Shown here one piece after another: positions 43,313-52,566 of a stretch of DNA of 64,000 nt (its first letter is position 1; each line of letters begins with the position of its first letter). The notes under the pieces are model-generated. The model did not search any database and was not told where the DNA came from. It saw only the letters and a list, made by a program, of their open reading frames with translations. The stretch is from assembly GCA_963846005.1 (NCBI GenBank), contig CAWJUH010000004.1, positions 324,265 through 388,264 of the forward strand, in the 5' to 3' direction. This DNA is from CAVSUR01 sp963846005. Lineage in GTDB: Bacteria; Actinomycetota; Actinomycetes; Streptosporangiales; Streptosporangiaceae. The position numbers and the translations under genes are program-made.

Positions 43313-44055
43313 ATGGCAACTTCTCACCGTACGGTGACGAGCGCTGTCGTCGCTGTGGTACTGCTAACAGCCGCATTGAGTGGCTGCAAGGTTCCGGGGT
43401 CCCTACGACACCCCAAGGGCTTTGCATCGTCGAAATCGACGTCACTTTGAGCATCAGGCACGCGGGGCTCGTCCGACCCAACTGGCTGCTGCCATTTATC
43501 ACGCAGGTCGCGTACGGCTGCCCAGCACAGGCGGTCGACGGCAGCCTGGTGTCAGCGAACTCGCAAGCCGAGGAGTGTCCCCAGATCTCGTTCGGCCCAG
43601 TCAGCCTTAACGGCAACTCGAGCCATGACCAAGCTGCCGAGCCAGCCGCCACACGGACCTGACGAAGGCCATTGGTCGTTTGGTAGCGTGCGGCCTGGCT
43701 CACCCTCGGCAGGCCAAACGGACACGACCTTTTGGGGCTTCACCAACGCCGGGCTAGCTGCCGCGGGCCGACCTCAAACCCACCTCTACGTGCTATCTGA
43801 CATGGTCGAGGATCAAGGCCGTTCCGGGATTTTTATAGTCGCACATTTGACGCCTCGCACAACCGGCAGCTGCTGGCCCAACTCAAAGGAGCTCACCTAA
43901 TTCCAGATGGCCTTTCAGGGGCAACAGTAACCGTAATCGGCGCCGCGACAGGTGCACTCGAGATGTCCCCTAAATCGCTGGCCGACATGAAGCGCTTCTG
44001 GCGACTTTACTTTAAGGCTGGCGGTGCCACCCTGAACATGATGGAGCTGGGATGA
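43313..44055 (+). pseudogene. VWA-domain lipoprotein, multiply frameshifted
   Basis: The N-terminus is a lipoprotein signal peptide, TSAVVAVVLLTAALSGCKVP, with lipobox LSGC. Three frames then alternate: GLCIVEIDVTLSIRHAGLVR (MIDAS-like DVTLS), NWLLPFITQVAYGCPAQAVD, TFWGFTNAGLAAAGRPQTHL, YVLSDMVEDQGRSGIF, then YSRTFDASHNRQLLAQLKGA and VTVIGAATGALEMSPKSLAD, ending at TGA 44053-44055. Together they spell one extracytoplasmic protein with a von Willebrand A-like fold (about 247 residues). At least four indels are needed. Confidence 0.6.
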
Positions 44056-44312
44056 TCTCGGCTTGCAAACCCTAGAAGTAAATCATCCTTGTCACGTGTC
44101 CCGCATGACGTCGGGCCTGGGATTGCCGTGGCGCTGAGCGTAGTTAGAAAGCTGAATTCTTGATACTGCGCAAGCAATACGCCGTTTGGGAGCCCGTAAT
44201 CCCCCGGCACATGTCATCAGAGTGCGCAGAGCGGTCGACCTGCACACGCAAGTTGAGAAATTACGTGACACCTAGACAAGCACCTATTTCGGCGTTATGG
44301 ATGCTAATGGAG

Positions 44313-45735
44313 CTAATCATCGATAGCCAGAGCTATTGCGATTCGGCGTTTCGCGACCTCATCTTGACCGTCCAGGCATTTGGCGTAGACGCGGAGGAGC
44401 ACTTCGACGCTGTGGCCGGCCCATTCGGCGACTTGGGTGGCAGCCACTCCCCCGTTGAGCCAGGTTGACAGGCATGCGTGGCGCAGGTCGTAGGGTCGCC
44501 GGGCGAGCGGCGATCTGGTATTCTGCTCGGTCAGAGCGCTGCGCCGCGCCTTGTCCCAGACCCGCCGGTAGGTGACCGTCGCGAGCGGACGGCCTTGAAC
44601 ACCACGGAAGACGAGTTCCGCGGGCTGGCCGCCGAAGCCGCGAGGTGCTCGTGCAGCAGCTCGGCGAGCGGTGGCGGGCATCGGCACTCGGCGGCTTTCG
44701 CCTTCTGCTCGGTGCTTCAGGCCGCGGCTTGTCGCGGCCGGCGCCGTCGATCGGTCCACTGCTTTCCGGCGTCAGGCCTGCGCCGCGCGGAGATGGAGTT
44801 CGCCCCACTGATCGTCCAGTTCGATTCGACTGCCGTCCATCTGGTTCGCATCGACGAGCTGGGCAGCGCAAGATCCTGGCGGCGCAGGGCAACGGCTTCT
44901 TCGGGCCGAAGCCCGCTGTAGTAGAGGACTCCGAAGAACGCGACCAGCCGCGGCCCGCTGGGCTTCTGCGCTCGGACCGCTGCCAGGAGTGCCCTCGCCT
45001 GGCGCGGGATTGACGACGACTCGGCGGTCGATCTCGCGGTGTAGTCTTCGGCGCGCGCCATTTGATTGCTTCACCGGATTGCTGTCGAGCAGGTCGCAGT
45101 TCGACGGCGTAGTCGAGAGCGTTGATCAAGACCGCGCGGTTCCTGCGGACCGATGTCGGAGCGGCGCGGCTGCCGTCCAGCCGGGATGGTCGCCGCGGCC
45201 AAGACCTGTCGGCTGAGCGCCGGGTCCGCGAGATCTTGAACTCGCTGGTGTTGGCACTTCAGCCATCGAGAGATGTCGGCGACATCCTCTGGCGCAGCCT
45301 CGTCGCGGTGCTTCGAGTGTTGTACGCGAAGTTCAGCGAGGCGCTGCGGACGTCGCGGCATCGGTGAGGCCGGTCATGGAGTGTCAGCATCAGTGGCCGG
45401 GACGCGGCGGCAAGCGCATGGGCGATGGCCCGCCGGTACTTGGCCGATGCCGCTTCCATTTCATGTCGACGTACGCGCAGCTGAACTCGTACCAGCTCGT
45501 GCCTGGCGCATCGCGCTGCCAGGACACCGGCTCGCCGGTCGCCAGGCTTGAACGCCTCGCCCTTGCGGGCGCGCGGCGAGCAGTTCGCCGCGGAAGACGT
45601 CAGCCTGAGCGGCATTGCGGAACGTTCGGCGCCAAGCCCGTGCCGCCGGTCTTCCAGCGACCCGTGTAGCTGGTTACTCTGGTTGCCGCGGTAGATCTCG
45701 GTCTTGTAGACGCGGACGTCGTAGGTGGTCTCCAT
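44313..45735 (-). pseudogene. int: Tyrosine recombinase integrase, multiply frameshifted
   Basis: Site-specific recombinase for element integration. N-terminal segment ETTYDVRVYKTEIYRG, then ARKGEAF and, in another frame, SWQRDAPGTSWYEFSCAYVD and MKWK. The catalytic domain has the first Arg in FFGVLYYSGLRPEEAVAL and, in a third frame, RPYDLRHACLSTWLNGG (HxxR) with AEWAGHSVEVLLRVYAKCLD carrying the late His and Tyr. All catalytic residues can be found, but at least five indels separate them. The ATG at 45735 overlaps the xis stop (TGATG). Confidence 0.85.
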
Positions 45736-45992
45736 CAGGCGGCGTCCTCGCGCGAGCCGAGCCAGCGGTCGAAGTCGCGGCGGCGGATGCGCAGGCTGCC
45801 GTTGGGAAGCGTGATGCACCGCGGCGCGCGGCGCTTGGCGCGCCAGTCGTAGAACGTCGACCGGGAGATCTTCAGCTCGGCGCAGACTTCGGCGATCGTC
45901 AGCTTCTCGTCCGGACCGCGGCCTGCGAAGGCGCGGGCTGGGCGACCCGAATGACTGCTGGCCCGGACCGGCGTTCGGGTCTTCATGGTCAT
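45735..45992 (-). CDS. xis: Excisionase / MerR-type HTH protein
   Basis: An 85-residue basic DNA-binding protein with a single winged HTH: EKLTIAEVCAELKISRSTFY, DWRAKRRAPRCITLPNGSLR, IRRRDFDRWLGSRED. It is the usual directionality factor next to an actinobacterial integrase. The ATG at 45992 overlaps the upstream stop (ATGA). The frame is intact. Confidence 0.88.
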   Translation of the reverse strand: MTMKTRTPVRASSHSGRPARAFAGRGPDEKLTIAEVCAELKISRSTFYDWRAKRRAPRCITLPNGSLRIRRRDFDRWLGSREDAA

Positions 45993-46521
45993 CCTGCTTC
46001 GCGGTCGGCTTGGCGGGTGCGGGCGAGGGCCTTGTCGAGGGCGGCTTTGGTGACGCCCAGGCGCATGGCGAGCTCGGCGGGGGCGGCGTGGCGGTAGCCG
46101 CCGTGCTGGCGCAGCCAGCGGGCGTCTTCGGCGAGGTCGGCGGCGGGGATGGTGGTGCGGCTGGTGCGCCGCCAGCCGGGGGCGGGGCCGCCGTCGGGCA
46201 GGTCGATGGTGTCGTCGTCGTAGGCCATCGGCGGCGCCCACCCGCACCGCTGGGCATGCTGGCGGCTGGCTTCGGCGGCGGCCTGCTCGGCGGCCGTGCG
46301 GGCGGGTGGCGGGGTGTTCCAGAGCTGGTCGTAGGCGCGGGCGGCGGCCGGGGGCAGGCTGGCCGGGATGCGGCGCGGGTCGGCCAGGCCGCGGCGGATG
46401 TCGTCGGCGGGCAGGCCGGTGGCGGCCTGGATGGCTCGGGGCTCCAGCCGCGGGCGGCCAGGGCGCGGAGCCGACGCTGGGTTCCGATGCCGGTCGGCGC
46501 GGTGCTGGCGGAGTGTTTCAC
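45989..46521 (-). pseudogene. Conserved element regulator-like protein, frameshifted
   Basis: It begins KHSASTAPTGIGTQRRLRAL at a GTG overlapping the previous stop, then shifts frame near 46440. It continues RAIQAATGLPADDIRRGLAD, AYDQLWNTPP, RCGWAPPMAYDDDTIDLPDG and RHAAPAELAMRLGVTKAALD. Two HTH-like segments (residues about 15-45 and the C-terminus) suggest DNA binding. The family is frequent on actinobacterial mobile elements and has no assigned function that I know. Confidence 0.65.
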
Positions 46522-47248
46522 TCTCCGGCCTCCCGGTCGGCCTGCCGGGCCTGGCCCGAGCTGGCCTGGACGGCTGGTCGCGCAGGACCGGGCCGGTGCC
46601 GGTGACGTCGAGGCGGCGGATGAGGGCGGCGGCGTGCTGGCGGGGAATCGTGTCCCGCTCCCCCGCCTGGCCGGGCTGGGCGACGGCCTGGCCGGGATGC
46701 GGCTCCAGGCGCCGCGCTCGGCTGCGCGCATGGTGGCGGGCGGGTCCAGCCGCGCGGTGTGCGGATCGGGTTCGGGCCGGGCCGCGGCCGGCTGGGCGGG
46801 CTGGTAGCCGCCGGACGGGCCGACGACCGGGCACAGGGCGCTGCCGTCGCGGTGCGACCAGCCGGGCGGGTCGATGCCGTGGGCCTGCCAGTTGACCAGG
46901 TCGGCGGGCGGCTGCGGCTGGGCGTCCTCGCCGCACTCGGGACAGGCCATCGCCGCCGCCTCGGCGGCTGCGGCCTGCTCGGCTTGGGCGCGGTGCTGGA
47001 AGGCGGTGGTGGTTTCGCCGGGGTGGCGCAGGCCGGTGGCGTAGCTGGCCCAGTGCTCGTCCAGGGCCAGCCGGTCCAGGTCCTCGGCCATCGCCCGGGC
47101 GGGCAGGTAGCCGGTGGCTGCCGTAGGCCTCGGCCGCGGCCTGGTAGGCGGACTGGTAGCCGCGGACCAGCTGGCCGAGGAACTGCGGCCGCCTCCGGCC
47201 GGGGACAGCTCGGTGACGATCGCGTCGCGGTGCGCTGAGCTCGGTCAT
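46518..47248 (-). pseudogene. Conserved mobile-element protein with CPEC motif, frameshifted
   Basis: It begins TELSAPRRDRHRAVPGR and QFLGQLVRGYQSAYQAAAEA. A second frame gives EDLDRLALDEHWASYATGLR, HPGETTTAFQHRAQAEQAAA, the Cys pair ACPECGEDAQ and DGSALCPVVGPSGGYQPAQP. A third frame ends IPRQHAAALIRRLDVTGTGP and QADREAGE. One protein of about 240 residues, possibly zinc-binding, is inferred. Overlaps of 4 nt at both ends support the gene limits. Confidence 0.6.
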
Positions 47249-47469
47249 CGGCCGGCCTCCCGGTCGGCGGCTCGCGCGGCGGCCCGGTCGCGGGCCAGCC
47301 CGGCGACGTATGTCGGTCGAGCCGCGCCTGGCGGGCCGCGGCGATCCAGCGCACGACCGCGTGGCCGGAGGCGGCTTGCCGGTCGATGGACTGCTGGGTC
47401 AGGTGCGCGCCGCCGCACGGGCACAGGCAGCCCAGGTGCTCGGCCGGGATCAGTTCGGAGTCTGGTCAT
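47245..47469 (-). pseudogene. Small Cys-rich element protein, frameshifted
   Basis: The corrected reading is ELIPAEHLGCLCPCGGAHLT, QQSIDRQAASGHAVVRWIAA, then ARDRAAARAADREAGR. The CLCPC cluster and the following His suggest zinc binding. It needs one indel after the ATG at 47469 and one near 47310. It overlaps both neighbours by 4 nt. Confidence 0.55.
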
Positions 47470-48010
47470 TCCCCGGCCTCCCAGGCGTCTCGTTCGGCCT
47501 GCCAGGCCGCGACGTCCGCGGCGAGCCGCGGGCAGTCGTCACCGTGGCCGTGCTCGTTGTCGTCGGGGTGGCTTTCGTAGGGGCCGCGGTCGGAGATGGT
47601 CTGGCCGCAGTCGGCGCAGGTCCAGCCGAAGCTGGGCTGATGCCACGGATCCGGCTTGCCGAGCAGCGTGCTCGTAGGCGGCGACGGCCAGGTCGTAGCC
47701 CTTGCGCTCGCCGTCGGCGGCCAGGCCGAGGGCCTCGCCGATCTGCTGCCAGCTGGCCTTGTCTTCGCGGGCAGCCGGATGTAGTCGCGGGCGGCCCGCT
47801 GCGGCGGCGTGCTGGAGGGTCACCGCGGCGCGGATCCCGGCCAGCGGCTCGGCATAGCGCATCGTGACTGCGGCGCCCGGCCAGATCGGCCGCTCCCCCA
47901 CTCGCGCGCCCTGCTCCTGGGCGATCCGCAGGATCGAGTTGCGGGCCGCGTCGTAGGCGATCGCTGGCCGCTGTCTGCCGGGCGGCGGCCCCGCCGTCTG
48001 CCGCGGTCAC
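47466..48010 (-). pseudogene. Conserved element protein with C-terminal zinc finger, frameshifted
   Basis: Pieces in three frames spell one protein of about 180 residues. These are IAYDAARNSILRIAQEQGAR, RYAEPLAGIRAAVTLQHAAA, DKASWQQIGEALGLAADGER, YDLAVAAYEHAAR, then SFGWTCADCGQTISDRGPYE and DCPRLAADVAAWQAERDAWE. The middle is an HTH of the type that decides in which frame helix to bind DNA; the end is a CxxC finger with His/Cys (HGHGDDC). Such proteins are frequent on streptomycete elements. The start is GTG at 48010. Confidence 0.65.
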
Positions 48011-48258
48011 CCCGCCTCCCGCTCTGGCTCGGCCTGGTCGCGGCGCACGGCCCGGGTCGCGGACGTAGATGCCGGGGTCATGGCAGCCGCACAGCTGCCA
48101 GCCCTTCGCCGCAAGTCCCGGATCGGGATGCGGCTCGGGACGGTGGACCTGAACGGCGCTCTTGCCTGCCGTCCGACTCCCCCGCTGGCTGATTGCTGGC
48201 GTGCGCCGTCCTGTGCTGCCCGACGTGGACGCCGGAGCGCTGCGGCCTGGTCTGCCAT
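48007..48258 (-). pseudogene. First gene of the leftward element operon, frameshifted
   Basis: An 83-codon open frame, but the conserved-looking part lies in another frame: HPDPGLAAKGWQLCGCHDPG and IYVRDPG, a small Cys motif (LCGCH). One indel near 48110 would join it to the N-terminus ADQAAALRRPRRAAQDGARQ. It starts 47 bp from the 25-bp palindrome, which probably controls it. Confidence 0.5.
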
Positions 48259-48304
48259 CGCTGCTCCTCTAGCCGACGCGTGTGACTTTGACTTGACTTA
48301 AGAA

Positions 48305-48329
48305 TGACTTGAAGTCAGACTTCAAGTCA
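48305..48329. promoter_or_regulatory. Perfect 25-bp palindrome between the element's divergent arms
   Basis: TGACTTGAAGTC-A-GACTTCAAGTCA, 12-bp perfect arms around one central base, in a markedly AT-rich patch. Further TGACTT/GACTT units stand on either side (48283-48300 and 48327-48334). It is placed between the starts at 48258 (minus) and 48366 (plus), so it is probably the operator and promoter hub of the element. Confidence 0.85.
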
Positions 48330-48365
48330 AGTCACTAGTCACCAAGTTCGTGGAGGAGCGGGCAG

Positions 48366-48554
48366 ATGAGCGTTCAGCTCACGGTTCGGATCAGCCTGCC
48401 GGTGGACGCCAGGCTGCGGCAGACGGCCGCGATGCGGCGGCAGCGGCTGGGGGAGGTCGTCGACGAGATCCTCGACGGCGGGCTGCCTGGCTCGGCGGAC
48501 ATCGCGGCTCAGATCACGCGGCTGGCGAAGGACAACGGCGATGCGCCGGAGTAG
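48366..48554 (+). CDS. Ribbon-helix-helix-like DNA-binding protein
   Basis: A 62-residue protein: VQLTVRISLPVDARLRQTAA (strand and first helix), then MRRQRLGEVVDEILDGGLPG (second helix). This is the RHH layout. The start ATG at 48366 is 9 nt after GGAGGAG. It overlaps the DUF2637 gene by 14 bp. As the first gene right of the palindrome, it is the natural candidate for binding it and setting the switch between excision and transfer arms. Confidence 0.75.
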   Translation: MSVQLTVRISLPVDARLRQTAAMRRQRLGEVVDEILDGGLPGSADIAAQITRLAKDNGDAPE

Positions 48555-49471
48555 CGGCCTGCGGGTGGCCCGCGTCCACGACGGCACCGGGCGGCTGACT
48601 CCCGAGTTCCTGACCAATATCAGCCGAGGGCTGCGCGACTACCAGCGCCGGGGGCGCCGCGGGTCGGTGATGATCGGCACGGCGGTCGGGCTGCTGTTCG
48701 TCCTCGCGGCGGGGCTGTTCGTCATCAGCCTGGCCGCCCAGTACCGGTACGTGCTGAGCGTCAAGCACGACGATCTGGCGAGCTGGATCGAGGCGGTCGC
48801 GCTCGACGCCGGGATGGCGGTGTTCAGCCTGCTGGGCCTGGGCCTGGCCCGCGCCGGGCTGCCCGCGGGCGCGGTGCGCGTGTTCATCGTGGCCTGCGCG
48901 GCCGGGTCGGCGGTGATGAACTACGCCGCCTCCAACGCCGGCAGCCCGCGGTCGGTGCTGGCCTACGTGCTCCCGCCGCTGTTCCTGGCCGCCGTCGTCG
49001 ACCAGACCATCACCGTCATCCGGCGGCACTACCTGGGCGACAAGGACAGGTTCTCGGCCTGGCGCGAACCGGCGCGGATCTCGACGCGGGCGATCCTCTA
49101 CCTGCTGCGGCTGGTGCTGGCGCCGCCGTCCACGGTCCGCGGGCTTCGCCGCTGCATTCTCGCCGCCACGCCGATGCCGGACTGGCGGGCAGCAGTCCCA
49201 GAGCGCCGCAGTCCACTGGCAGCCCGTCAGCGCGCCGATACCGATCGCAGGTCACAGGCCGCAGGCGATCACTGGGGGCCGCGAGGGGACCAAGACCGCC
49301 CGGTTCCTCGCGCTTGTCGTCGAGCGGCACGGCCCGCTGGCCGACTTCCCGGTCAGCGCCGTCTCCCGGGTCTGCTCCGAGCTAGCGCCCGAAGTCGGCC
49401 TCGACACCGGCGCCGCCCGGACCGCGCTGCGCCGCCACGTGCTGGCCGCGCAGGACGGGAGCGCCTCATGA
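48541..49471 (+). pseudogene. DUF2637 membrane protein of conjugative elements, frameshifted
   Basis: Four membrane helices (TAVGLLFVLAAGLFVISLAA, IEAVALDAGMAVFSLLGLGL, VRVFIVACAAGSAVMNYAAS, SVLAYVLPPLFLAAVVDQTI) fit DUF2637, a family linked to plasmid and ICE transfer. After about 49190 the sense continues in another frame: GTKTARFLALVVERHGPLAD and FPVSAVSRVCSELAPEVGLD, an HTH-like tail, to TGA 49469-49471. That stop overlaps the next ATG. Confidence 0.75.
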
Positions 49472-51113
49472 AACTCCCCGTCTTGCTCCTGGCCATCTGC
49501 CTGCTACTGCTGACCTACTGGCACTTCAGCCCGAAGGGCCGGGTCGGCGGCCGCCGACTCCCCCGCAACCGCGCCCGGGGCATGCGGATCCGGCTGCACC
49601 TGCGGCTGCGGCCGGGCCGCGGCCACGCCACGCTCTTCCAGCTGTGGCTGCGCTGGGGCCGGTTCGCGGCGTTCCGCCGGTCCGGCAGGTCGCGCCGGTC
49701 GCTGACCACCGGACAGCGGCTGCTCTACCCGCGGGCTCATTCGATCCTGCTGGGCCGGGCCCAGCGGCGGCACGCGCTGCGCATCCCGCTCGAAGAGCAC
49801 ACGCTGGTCATGGCCCCGCCGCGGACCGGCAAGACCGGCTGGCTGGCCCGGGTGATCATGCACTATCCCGGGCCGGTCGTGTCGACCACGACCAAGCACG
49901 ACGTGTTCGAGCTGACCTCCGGCATCCGGTCGCCGCGTCGGCCCGGTCGAGGTGTTCAACCCGCAGGGCATCGGCGGCGTGCCGTCGACCTTCCGGTGGA
50001 ACCCGATCGACGGCTGCCTGGACCTGGCCACCGCCATCCGCCGCGCCGACGGCTTCGCCAACGCCGTCAGCACCGAAGGCACCGAGGACGGCAGCTTCTG
50101 GACCTCCACCGCCTCCAGCCATCTGCGCGTCGCTGTTCCACGCCGCCGCGCTGGCCGGCGGGGACATGCGCATGGTCGCCCGGTGGGCGCTCGGCAGCGC
50201 CGAGCAGGCCGAGGAGATCCTGCCCGCGCGCCGGCGCCGAGCGACCTGGCGGCCGACCTGGCCCAGCTGCGCGGCGAGGCCGCCAAGACGGCCGCCACGA
50301 TCCGCATGGTCATGACCCGGGCGCTGGCGTTCATGGCCGACCCGCTGCTGTCGCTGTCGGTGCTGCCGGGCGACTCCGAGCCCGAGTTCGACATCGCCGA
50401 CTTCCTCGCCCGCCGCGGCACCCTCTACCTGATCGCCGAGGCCGACTACGACGACAGCCCGGTCGCCGCGCTGTTCGCCGCCATGGCCGGCGAGATCCAC
50501 TACCAGGCCGCGCAGATCGGCCAGGCCGCGCCCGGCGGGCGGCTGGACCCGCCGCTGCTGATGGCCCTGGACGAGATCGTCGCAGACCTGCCCGGTGCCG
50601 CTGCCGACCTGGCTGGCCGACTCCGGCGGCAAGGGCATCCAGATCATCAGCGTCGCGCACGGCGAGGCCCAGCTGCGCACCCGGTGGAAGCACGACGGCG
50701 CCCAGGCCGTCATGGACACCTCCGGCGTCAAGGTCTTCCTCCCCGGCATCACCGACCCGGTCACGCTGCGGACGGCCAGCGAACTGTGCGGGGAGGCCGC
50801 CTACCGCGAGCACGGCCAGGAGCACGACACCCGGCACCCGGTCATGACCCCCGACATGATCCGCCAGCTCCCGGCCGGCTTCGCCCTCATCGTCCGCGGC
50901 GGCCTCTCCCCCGTGCTCGCCCGCCTGCCCATGGCGTGGAAGGACCGCGCTTACAAGCACGCCCGCCGGCGCGGCGTCGCCATCGCCCGGCTCGCCGTCG
51001 CGGCCGCGCCGATCGACCCGACCGACCAGGGCTTCGTCATGGCCGACGGTACGGACCCGAGCGTGGCGGAGATCCTCGCCGACCTCGAGCAGCACAACTA
51101 TCCGTGGAGCTGA
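49468..51113 (+). pseudogene. Conjugative coupling ATPase (TraG/VirD4-like), multiply frameshifted
   Basis: DNA pump that would feed the relaxosome to the transfer channel. It has a membrane start (LPVLLLAICLLLLTYW), Walker A HTLVMAPPRTGKTGWLARVI, then, across shifted frames, VEVFNPQGIGGVPSTFRWNP, DGSFWTSTASSHLRA, Walker B LLMALDEIVA, and LADSGGKGIQIISVAHGEAQ with VKVFLPGITDPVTLRTASEL. About 548 residues in total; at least four indels (near 49935, 50130, 50235, 50590). The last part from 50595 is one intact frame. Confidence 0.8.
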
Positions 51114-51115
51114 CC

Positions 51116-51739
51116 ATGGCCGAACCCGACGCCATGACCGCCGTGCTGCACCAGCTCGCCGCCCTGACCGACAAGGTCGCCGCGCTCGACCACCGGGAAG
51201 CCGGGCATGCCAGCGAGATCCGTGACCGGATCGCCGCCCTCACCGAACTCGCCAACGCGGTCAAGACCGCGCAGGCCGACCAGGCGGAAATCCTGCACGG
51301 TGTGGAGGGGCTCGGCGGGACCGTCGCCGTGCTCGCCGCCCGGCTGGACGAGCTGGCCCCGGCCGACGGGGAGCAGCGCCTCTACCGGCCCGCGGCGTCG
51401 CCGCGGTTCTGGAAGCTGGAGGGCGCGGAGCGCGAGCAGGCCATCGCCAAGCTCCGGGCCTGGGTGCAGCAGGTATACCGGCCGGGCCTGGGCTGGCTGA
51501 GCGCCTCGCTCGGCGACTGCTGGGAGCAGCATCCGCTGTGCCTGTACGCGCTCGACTGGCTGTCCGAGCTGTGGTCGGTGCTCTACCTCCAGCACCGGCG
51601 GACCACCGCGACCCTGGCCGGGCAGGCGGAATGGCAGACCCGGCTGCTGCCCGCCGTCGCCGAGCAGCTGGCCCGGGAAACCAGCCGGTGCGAGCACGCC
51701 ACCGGCCGCAACGGCTACCGGGCCGGGGCGCGGCGATGA
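51116..51739 (+). CDS. Conserved element protein with coiled coil
   Basis: A 207-residue, intact frame. Residues 1-80 are a coiled coil (LHQLAALTDKVAALDHREAG; ELANAVKTAQADQAEILHGV). The C-terminal domain is Trp-rich: FWKLEGAEREQAIAKLRAWV, GDCWEQHPLCLYALDWLSEL, WSVLYLQHRR. It resembles DUF4913-like proteins of actinobacterial plasmids, seen only by pattern. It lies 2 bp after the coupling ATPase and its stop overlaps the next ATG. Confidence 0.7.
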   Translation: MAEPDAMTAVLHQLAALTDKVAALDHREAGHASEIRDRIAALTELANAVKTAQADQAEILHGVEGLGGTVAVLAARLDELAPADGEQRLYRPAASPRFWKLEGAEREQAIAKLRAWVQQVYRPGLGWLSASLGDCWEQHPLCLYALDWLSELWSVLYLQHRRTTATLAGQAEWQTRLLPAVAEQLARETSRCEHATGRNGYRAGARR

Positions 51740-52255
51740 CAGCGCGACCAGGGCGCCGCGCCGGCCCGGCGCGGGCCGCTGAGCGCGGTCGAGCGAGATC
51801 CGGCGGCTGCGCGAGGCGCTGAGCCGCAGCCGGTCAGACCTGGCGACGGCGCGGGCGCAGCTGGCGGCGCTGTTGCGGGCTACCGACCGGGACGAGATCG
51901 GCCCGCAGATCGCCCGCGAGCGGGCGGCGTACGAGCGCGGCCGGGCCGACGCCACGGCAGGAGGCCTACGACCGCGGCCGCGCCGACGAGGCCGCCGAAC
52001 GTGACCGGCAGTGGAACGAGATCGCCCGGCCGATCGCCCGCGGCGGCCCCAGCCATGCGGAGCTGGAGGAGCGGCGGTGGGGACCCGGCGGCCGGGCGGC
52101 GTTCGGCCAGCCGCGAGAGGGCGACTCACACCGGCGGCCCCGTCGAGTTCTTCCCGGCCGCCGAGCCTCGCGGGCGCGAGGTAGCCGCTGAGGAGGCTGG
52201 CGACCGCCCGGCTGGCCGGCAGGCGGCGCGCGACGCCCGGGAGGCCGCGGGATGA
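51736..52255 (+). pseudogene. Coiled-coil element protein, frameshifted
   Basis: Frames joined by about three indels give EIRRLREALSRSRSDLATAR, AQLAALLRATDRDEIGPQIA, RERAAYERGRADAT, YDRGRADEAAERDRQWNEIA, then FFPAAEPRGREVAAEEAGD. It is a charged coiled coil of about 170 residues. It is coupled by ATGA to the gene before it. No function known. Confidence 0.5.
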
Positions 52256-52520
52256 GGCGGCGCGGGGACGGGGAGCGGCGGGGTTCGCCTCGATCGATCG
52301 GCCGCCCGCGCGAGGCGTCCTGACGTCGCCGTTCCGCCCGGCCTCCGGGCCGCCGAGCTTGCCCCACGATCCGTTGCCAGCCCCTTGTTCACCGTCGTTT
52401 TGAGCTTGCAGAAAAGCCCTTTGCAAATCCTCTTGTTGATCTTCAACCCTTGCCCGCTTGCTGTTGCTCCTGTCGCTTTGCCCGACCCATTTCCAACCAA
52501 CAGACCGTTGCACTTCCAGT

Positions 52521-52540
52521 GATCTTGGTAATTCAAGATC
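52521..52540. promoter_or_regulatory. Inverted repeat before the relaxase, candidate oriT or operator
   Basis: GATCTTG-gtaatt-CAAGATC, perfect 7-bp arms, 26 bp upstream of the relaxase start. It sits in the 311-bp gene-free stretch 52256-52566, whose right part (52380-52550) is far more AT-rich than the surroundings. Such AT-rich, repeat-bearing DNA before a MobF gene is where oriT often lies. Assignment is inference. Confidence 0.4.
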
Positions 52541-52566
52541 GTTAATTCGAGCTCTCGGAGGGGCGC

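Noticed and set aside
43146..43703. A 185-codon minus-strand frame
   Set aside because: Antisense to the lipoprotein signal peptide and VWA-like segments, which give much better protein sense on the plus strand.
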